From positions 219,511-283,510 of the forward strand of contig VZSF01008940.1 of assembly GCA_013398295.1 (NCBI GenBank): a DNA stretch of 64,000 nt, in the 5' to 3' direction. The translations under genes were made by a program, and so were the position numbers. The DNA comes from Chionis minor. Lineage: Eukaryota > Chordata > Aves > Charadriiformes > Chionididae. The first letter of the stretch is position 1. Every line of letters starts with the position of its first letter. Positions 58,387-64,000 of the stretch are shown piece by piece. Below the pieces are notes generated by a model that saw nothing but the letters and a program-made list of their open reading frames with translations, searched no databases and had not been told where the DNA came from.

Positions 58387-59264
58387 TGCCTCCATCTCTT
58401 ACTCTTACCCATTAGGCTTTCAACCTGCTCATGGCTATTCTTCAGAGACAACTCTTCACACTCTGTCCATTTCTTGACATACAGGGCAACCCCTCCATGC
58501 TTCCTTCCTCACCTGTTCCTTCTGAACAGCCTGTAGCCACTGATAGCCACACTCAATAACAGTAACAGCACTACTTTAAAAAAATCTAAAGGTTCTGCGT
58601 GTAGCTTTGACTTCATATAAACCCTTCTTTGACCAAGTAAATCCCAAAGTATGTGTCAGTTTAAGACAAGTTTTCAGCCTTGTTTCAGAATTGAATTTCT
58701 GACACGTACCTGACACTCTGTGAGCCCAAAATTACAGTTAGTTAATCACAGGTGGAGTTAATGCTGATTAGTGCTGAAGTATGAACAGTGTTAAAACACA
58801 AACCCCAAAAGATTTTGTACTTGAGATTGTTATGTGTTTTTTTAAACCACTAGGTTACTGTTACCCCGTTTGTGGGTAAAGTTTTACCATTACGAATATG
58901 CCTAATACCAGTACTACAGTTATTTCCCTGCCAGCATGGAAATGCTCTTTACTAGTACGAGCTTCTTTGTAACAATTTCACAGCAACAAGAAAGCTGAGG
59001 AACCATTTTAATAATGCAGAAGTTTTGAAAGGCATAGTTTTTGCCAAGCACGCTTATGAAAAGAACAACTTTACGCAGAAACTGCACTGAGACTTCTCCT
59101 ATACATCAAATCAGCCATGTATAGATGTCTGTAGAAACAATTACTCATATTCCCTGAATAATTTAAGCATCTAATGATTCTGATGAACACCAGCTGAGAT
59201 TTTCAAGGATTTCTAACAAGTTAGGTACTTATTTCCCATTGGCTTTATCTATTTAATCACTTGC

Positions 59265-59279
59265 GGGGGGGAGGGAGGG
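59265..59279 (+). other. Potential G-quadruplex
   Basis: GGGGGGGAGGGAGGG meets the four-tract rule if the seven-G run supplies two tracts separated by one G. Loops are one base each, which favours a stable fold. There is no gene context. Confidence 0.5.
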
Positions 59280-60645
59280 AGAAGTTACTAGACTGTTCGG
59301 AGCAGATTTAGCTGCTTAGACACTCATTGAAATATTTGCATTATTTACAGTTAGCGATTGTTATTTGTTTTAAAGACAATAAAAAAAAATCTATAAAATC
59401 ACTGTTAATGACTACACTAATGCAGTATTTTTTCTAGAAAAATATTTTTCCAATGTAGTCATAATCTAAATTACAGTTCATCAAAGATTGTTTTTTATGG
59501 TTTTAGGGCCATATTACAATCATGCAATCATATATGCATTTAATAACTAATGAAAATATCCAATCAAAAAACCTAAAGAAGGGGTCAAAGAAGTTTTCTG
59601 TACTATTGAACAAAACAAACCTGTCTGAATATGATACTTTTATCTCTAGCACAGAGACTTTGAAAGTAAAAATGGTTTATTTCACACAGTGATTTAGCTC
59701 AGTTCAAAGACCCACACATTTAGGTTTCATGCAGAGCTCCACTGCAACCGGAAACTGACAGATGAAACGAGACTTTTCATTTTTGTTTTTTTTATCTGCC
59801 ATAGTAGTCAGTTATACCTGATCATATAAAAACATATAATAATTTTTTATTAAAGCCCATAATTTAATGTCAAGATGTTAACCTTTCGCCATATTATTAT
59901 TTCCCTCTTTTGGTTTTCTGAGCATATGGTTCTTAACTGTTCCAGCTAAAATCCTCATGTTTTGACTGCAGTTGCCCAGAATAAAATTGACATTTCTCAT
60001 AAAGATTACATTCATTTTACCTTTTTGAAAAGCTTCTTGAACTTTAGAACTGCCCTCAGCTTTCTGCAATAGATGATTGGTTTCACCTATTTTTGTACTT
60101 CTCATTTCTAAGTTTCAAGGCTACAATTAAAAGCCAGGTTTGTTTCAGCTTTTTACCAGTCAGAAGCAAAAACATAACTCATAAAAGATGTGGAGTCAGG
60201 CTAATATATTTATAAACTGTGCAGAAAGCCTGGTATTTTCATTCTACAGAGGAAAGCCAAGATTTTGATCTTGACTGGCAAAAAGAATTAACGATACTCT
60301 TTCTGTTGTTAAGTTTCACTAGAGTATTGTAAATGTTAAAGAGAAGGTTAAATGGAAGGTAAAAAACTGAGAACATTTTTCAGCAAGTTTTGTTTAAATT
60401 TACAAAAATAATTTCTGTAGACTATATTTGTCTTTCATTTATAACAGTGAGAATCCTGACACTGCTTTCACATGAAGGCAATGAAGACAGAAAATGAAGG
60501 CAAAATTATGTACTATGTTAAGACCCAACTTGTAAACATCAAACTATCCATATGAGTTCCTTTCTTGTCAGTCCTTTTATCTGTAATTTACTCCTCATTC
60601 ATACTTTTGGACTACTCTGTATTTTCTACTTTCAATTAGCAGAGC

Positions 60646-60690
60646 TTTTCAATTTAACAACTTAAATTTAACTTTCAATTTAACAACTTA
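60646..60690. repeat. 19-bp direct repeat
   Basis: TTTCAATTTAACAACTTA with one more matching base occurs near 60646-60664 and again at 60672-60690, spaced by a few bases. A small local duplication. Confidence 0.8.
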
Positions 60691-63600
60691 ATGCAATAAA
60701 TTTTATTAAATGTAAGAAAAGCAGTTTGCTTGACCAAAAGACTCCAACTGTTAAGAAAATGAGAACCTGCCAATATTTTATGATACTGGCTACAATTCAA
60801 TAGCTACTTAAATAGAATATAGTCAAGCCTGTTAAATGACACTTTCAGTATTTTTCTTATACATGTAATCATGAATACTATCGGTGCATAAGCCTCACTG
60901 GGTAGTGATAATCTAATCTAAATAAGGCAAGAAGATATTTTAAAACCCACAAAGAATCATATTTAACATTTTTATCCTCCCAGGGCTATGCTGAGAACAG
61001 AAATTAGTGCATGCTCTCAGACAAATTGCATTAAACCAAATGGGATCTTGAATAAAAATAATATTATTTAAGTTATAAAATGTTCTACTTGAAAATGTTT
61101 AATCCAAATGACTTATTTTTAGCACTGCCAAGAGCAATATGCAGTATGTCTGCAATGACTTTACTGAATTTCTGCTTAAAGCTGAATAAAAGGCATCTGC
61201 ACTACTGCTTTTATAGAGATTACATGTATATGTGTATATATATGTATGCATATGTCTATCTGTGTGGTATTCTCATTCTGATGCACAGGAGTTTATATGT
61301 ATAAGAAGCATGGAAAAACGGGGCTTACATCCGTATTTAAGATCAGAATATGTCAGCTATTTCCAGCAGAAGGTAACAGTCTGACATGAGAGATGTGATT
61401 GATAGTTGTTACACAGGATCTGTGGCATGGAGCACACCAAATGTGCCAGCCACGTGGCACAATGGGCACTCTCAGAACTACAACATGCACCGCACCATGC
61501 TCACAAAAATAGAGGTGTCTCTTAATATCAAAACCAGAAATTTATGTAGCTTTGTGGATGCTGTTGTGTGGCAAAACTTTTCACGGCTCCCTTGTATGAG
61601 TTGAAAAGCATATTTCTGACCAGTAAAATTTTGTTTAATCAACATCTCTTTTACAGCTGAGAAGCCTGGTAAGAAAATGTTGGGTATAAAAACCAAATAT
61701 ATATAGAAAGAATGACTGCTCTTAGTGTGTGCAGGAGGCTCATCAAAACCAGACAGCTGTATCTTAATTTCCATTATGCTAAGACCCTTCCATGGTCTAT
61801 GTCAAAGTGAGGGAACCTTAGCAATGGTCTAGAAAAAAACTCCTTGTGCAAGAAGCTTCCCACTCAGCAAAGTGCACAATTATGGGGTTGTTGTGTGGGA
61901 TTCCTCCTCTCCTCTCCTCCCAGTGCTAGGAGGAGCATGTGCTACAGTGTAGCTACTCTCCTTTCCCAGGCAAGAAGAGCCAATGTTCTTAAGAAGCCTA
62001 AGAGCTAGACATGGCATGAAAACATATATGAAAATGCTCAAATATAAGTACTGTAGAAGATTCTAGATGACTTCAGTGCATGTGAAGTAAAGAGATGTTT
62101 TGAAGTCAGCTTAATCCCTTTTTTAGGGGGTAGCATGAACTAAAAAATAACATTGACCACAACAATATTTTTTCCCTTAACAAAAATACAGGGTTTTTTT
62201 TTCCCCCATACTACCCATACCCCATGGGGGTTTTTTTCAATATTTTATATCAGGTTTTCAGGGAAAAATAAAAAGCTGTGGTTTTTAGCAATTTAAAATA
62301 CTTGTCTTCCAGTACATGGTAATAACAAGAGAAAGAGCATAGGTACAGGGAATTTACAGCCCGTTTTTCACTTTTTTTTTTTTTGTGTAGTAAAACATGT
62401 AAAGCAAAAGAACTAAAGCTCTGCCTTTGCCTTTTTGACATGGATAAACCTTCACAAATACAAAAGAAGATAAGGTTAAGCCAAAGAAGAGTATACAATG
62501 AACAGGAGCAGGGCCAAGGTTGAAATAGGGTTATCTCACAAGTTTGGTGCAAACCATTTCAAATCAGTGGCATCATTGTTACAGAGTTGTACACTTCATG
62601 AATTAAATATTGTTTCAAAAATGGTCATTAGTGGAGAGCAGTGTAAAAGGAAAAAACAAAATAGAAGACACTTGTGATAGGTATATTTAGTGTATTGCAT
62701 ATACACATTCTGTCCTGTTTTTCTCCCATGTAATACTCTACTGAGTGCAGACCAGTGCAGAATGCGGTTCTCTGGTTAAACTTGCTGGGAATTAGACCCT
62801 GTTTAAGTCAGTTTATGTACAATAAACTTTTATATCTTTTCCTGAGCTGCTTCATGGAAGAATTTCAGCATCTTTCTTAACTGTGCATATTACCCAAAAT
62901 AATTCTGGAAATAGATGTTGATCACTTGAGAAAAGTTTGAGGTTTTTTTAACTGATAACAATACTAAGGTAATTTCAATAGCTGAATTGCATCAAATGAT
63001 ACCATACATTCACTTCTATATAATTCATTCTCACTTCTTATCACCAGTCATCTCAGTCACTTTCCAGTAGAAATTATTTTCTTAGATTACTTATTTAAAG
63101 CTTTGCAAAGAACCACAGCAAATATCTGCATCATAAATAACTTAATGGTAATAAGTTTTATAATTAGATAAACATTTTTTTGCCTTCATTGTGTTCTTGT
63201 TCAGGCATGCTGAACCATCTTTTGGACATTAAGTTTCATAGATTGGTTCATGTTGTGTTGCTTCAATTATCACTCATTTGAGACAGGATAAAAAAAGACA
63301 ATAGGGAAATAGTTATACAATAATTGCTTGCTTTCCAATTTGTCTCTACCTCTGTTTTCCAGCCCCTAAATTTTACTCAGCAATTAAATTGTCTTTACTG
63401 GTTTCTACGGGTTATTGTTCATTGTCCTAGTACTGTTTTAATTGACTTAATGCACAAAATGTCCAGGGGGTCAAGATTTTTGACTTTAAACAAGCTAGAT
63501 GTCATAGTGGGCTAGGAAAGGACAGGGGACCTTTACATACCAATAAATGACTTGGGCAGCACAGATAGCTTGTCTGCTTGTTAATCATTCTCTGACAAGT

Positions 63601-63980
63601 CAGAGGTCAAAAAGGGAACAATTTTAAATGAGGATTTAGATAATTTATTCAAGACAAATTCAACAACAACTTCAATATTTTCTTTAAAATGCTGCAAACA
63701 TACTTTTTTTAACAAAACTGAGAAACGTGGCAAGGATAAATGAAAGATTGATAATAGAAGCAATTACTGTGACTGGCTAGCATCACGTAAATTTATTACT
63801 CGTAAGAGTGGTGGCTGTAGAAAATTACATGTTTTTACCTTTCTTTTACTTAATCAAGTAGCCAATATTTGATGCCCTTTTATTTCCATTAGGAAAATGC
63901 AAAAACAAAAATACAGAGGAAGATGAACATAGTAGGCACAAAACTCAGGCTTTTCCATTGAACTGTCTGTTCCAGAAGCA

Positions 63981-64000
63981 CCTTCCCTTCCCTTCCCTTC
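63981..64000 (+). repeat. (CCTTC)n microsatellite cut by the window end
   Basis: Four perfect CCTTC units run to the last base, so the tract probably continues beyond the window. Confidence 0.9.

Larger units (their letters stand above)
57107..58550 (-). mobile_element. CR1 segment: endonuclease to RT start, with artefactual duplication
   Basis: Another minus-strand CR1 copy. From the right it encodes 'VAISGYRLFRRN' (about 58545), a GDFNHPDICW endonuclease block, an SDHALVE block (about 57830), the long basic linker, and the RT start 'DKIHPRALKELADVAAKPLS' ending at 57107. There it is joined to the next segment's endonuclease start within a shared ATGAT. A 230-bp stretch is present twice around the N at 58156. 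Confidence 0.9.
58551..64000. other. Unique AT-rich noncoding DNA
   Basis: No gene or transposon recognised after the CR1 pile. It contains a G-quadruplex-type run (59265-59279), a 19-bp direct repeat near 60.65 kb, a TA/TG-rich patch at about 61223-61255, and a pentanucleotide microsatellite at the window edge. Confidence 0.55.

Noticed and set aside
1..64000. CRISPR arrays, operons, tRNA or rRNA genes, riboswitches
   Set aside because: No regularly spaced repeats, cloverleaf-like sequences or compact gene strings were seen. Composition and transposons indicate a bird nuclear genome.

Overview
This window looks like a stretch of bird nuclear genome, probably from a neoavian bird. The evidence is the repeats: several CR1 LINE copies of very different ages, and solo LTRs of avian endogenous retrovirus families. 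The rest is AT-rich unique DNA without convincing exons. I find no intact host gene, rRNA, tRNA or CRISPR array, and no operon-like organisation. The region is best read as intergenic DNA or part of a very long intron. The open frames are short, lack recognisable domains, or belong to dead transposons.

Layout. 1-6804 is unique AT-rich DNA with one striking 24-bp palindrome (5477-5500). 6805-8177 holds two LTRs 158 bp apart: LTR-A (minus strand, 7-bp flanking repeat) and LTR-B1 (plus strand). 8178-15928 is unique DNA with an old CR1 scrap near 10.6-10.9 kb. LTR-C lies at 15929-16479 (minus). 16480-22864 is unique. 22865-24131 is CR1 copy A (minus), interrupted by single-N gaps. 27890-29161 is an old plus-strand CR1 with reverse-transcriptase remnants. 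LTR-B2 (31068-31790, minus) is a near-identical inverted partner of LTR-B1 with a 5-bp target duplication. 40344-41320 is a composite of two LTR pieces pointing in opposite directions. 41530-42790 is a very old L3/CR1-like LINE. 53279-58550 is a 5.3-kb pile of rearranged CR1 pieces containing ORF1 tail, endonuclease and reverse-transcriptase segments, all broken. 58551-64000 is unique again.

The most useful results concern structure and assembly quality, not a new pathway. (1) CR1 copies A and B, 30 kb apart, read identically by eye over about 860 compared bases although their outer parts clearly differ. One of the window's N bases sits inside that tract, which points to a gap-filling artefact or to gene conversion. 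(2) A 230-bp block is repeated exactly on both sides of another single N, as expected for two contig ends that were abutted without merging their overlap. (3) The inverted LTR-B pair is young, and one copy keeps a perfect 19-bp-arm hairpin that is mutated in the other. (4) The CR1 pile contains an inversion whose two breakpoints fit together at one codon of the endonuclease domain. I did not find a previously undescribed functional system, and most of the unique DNA could only be interpreted by comparison with other genomes.
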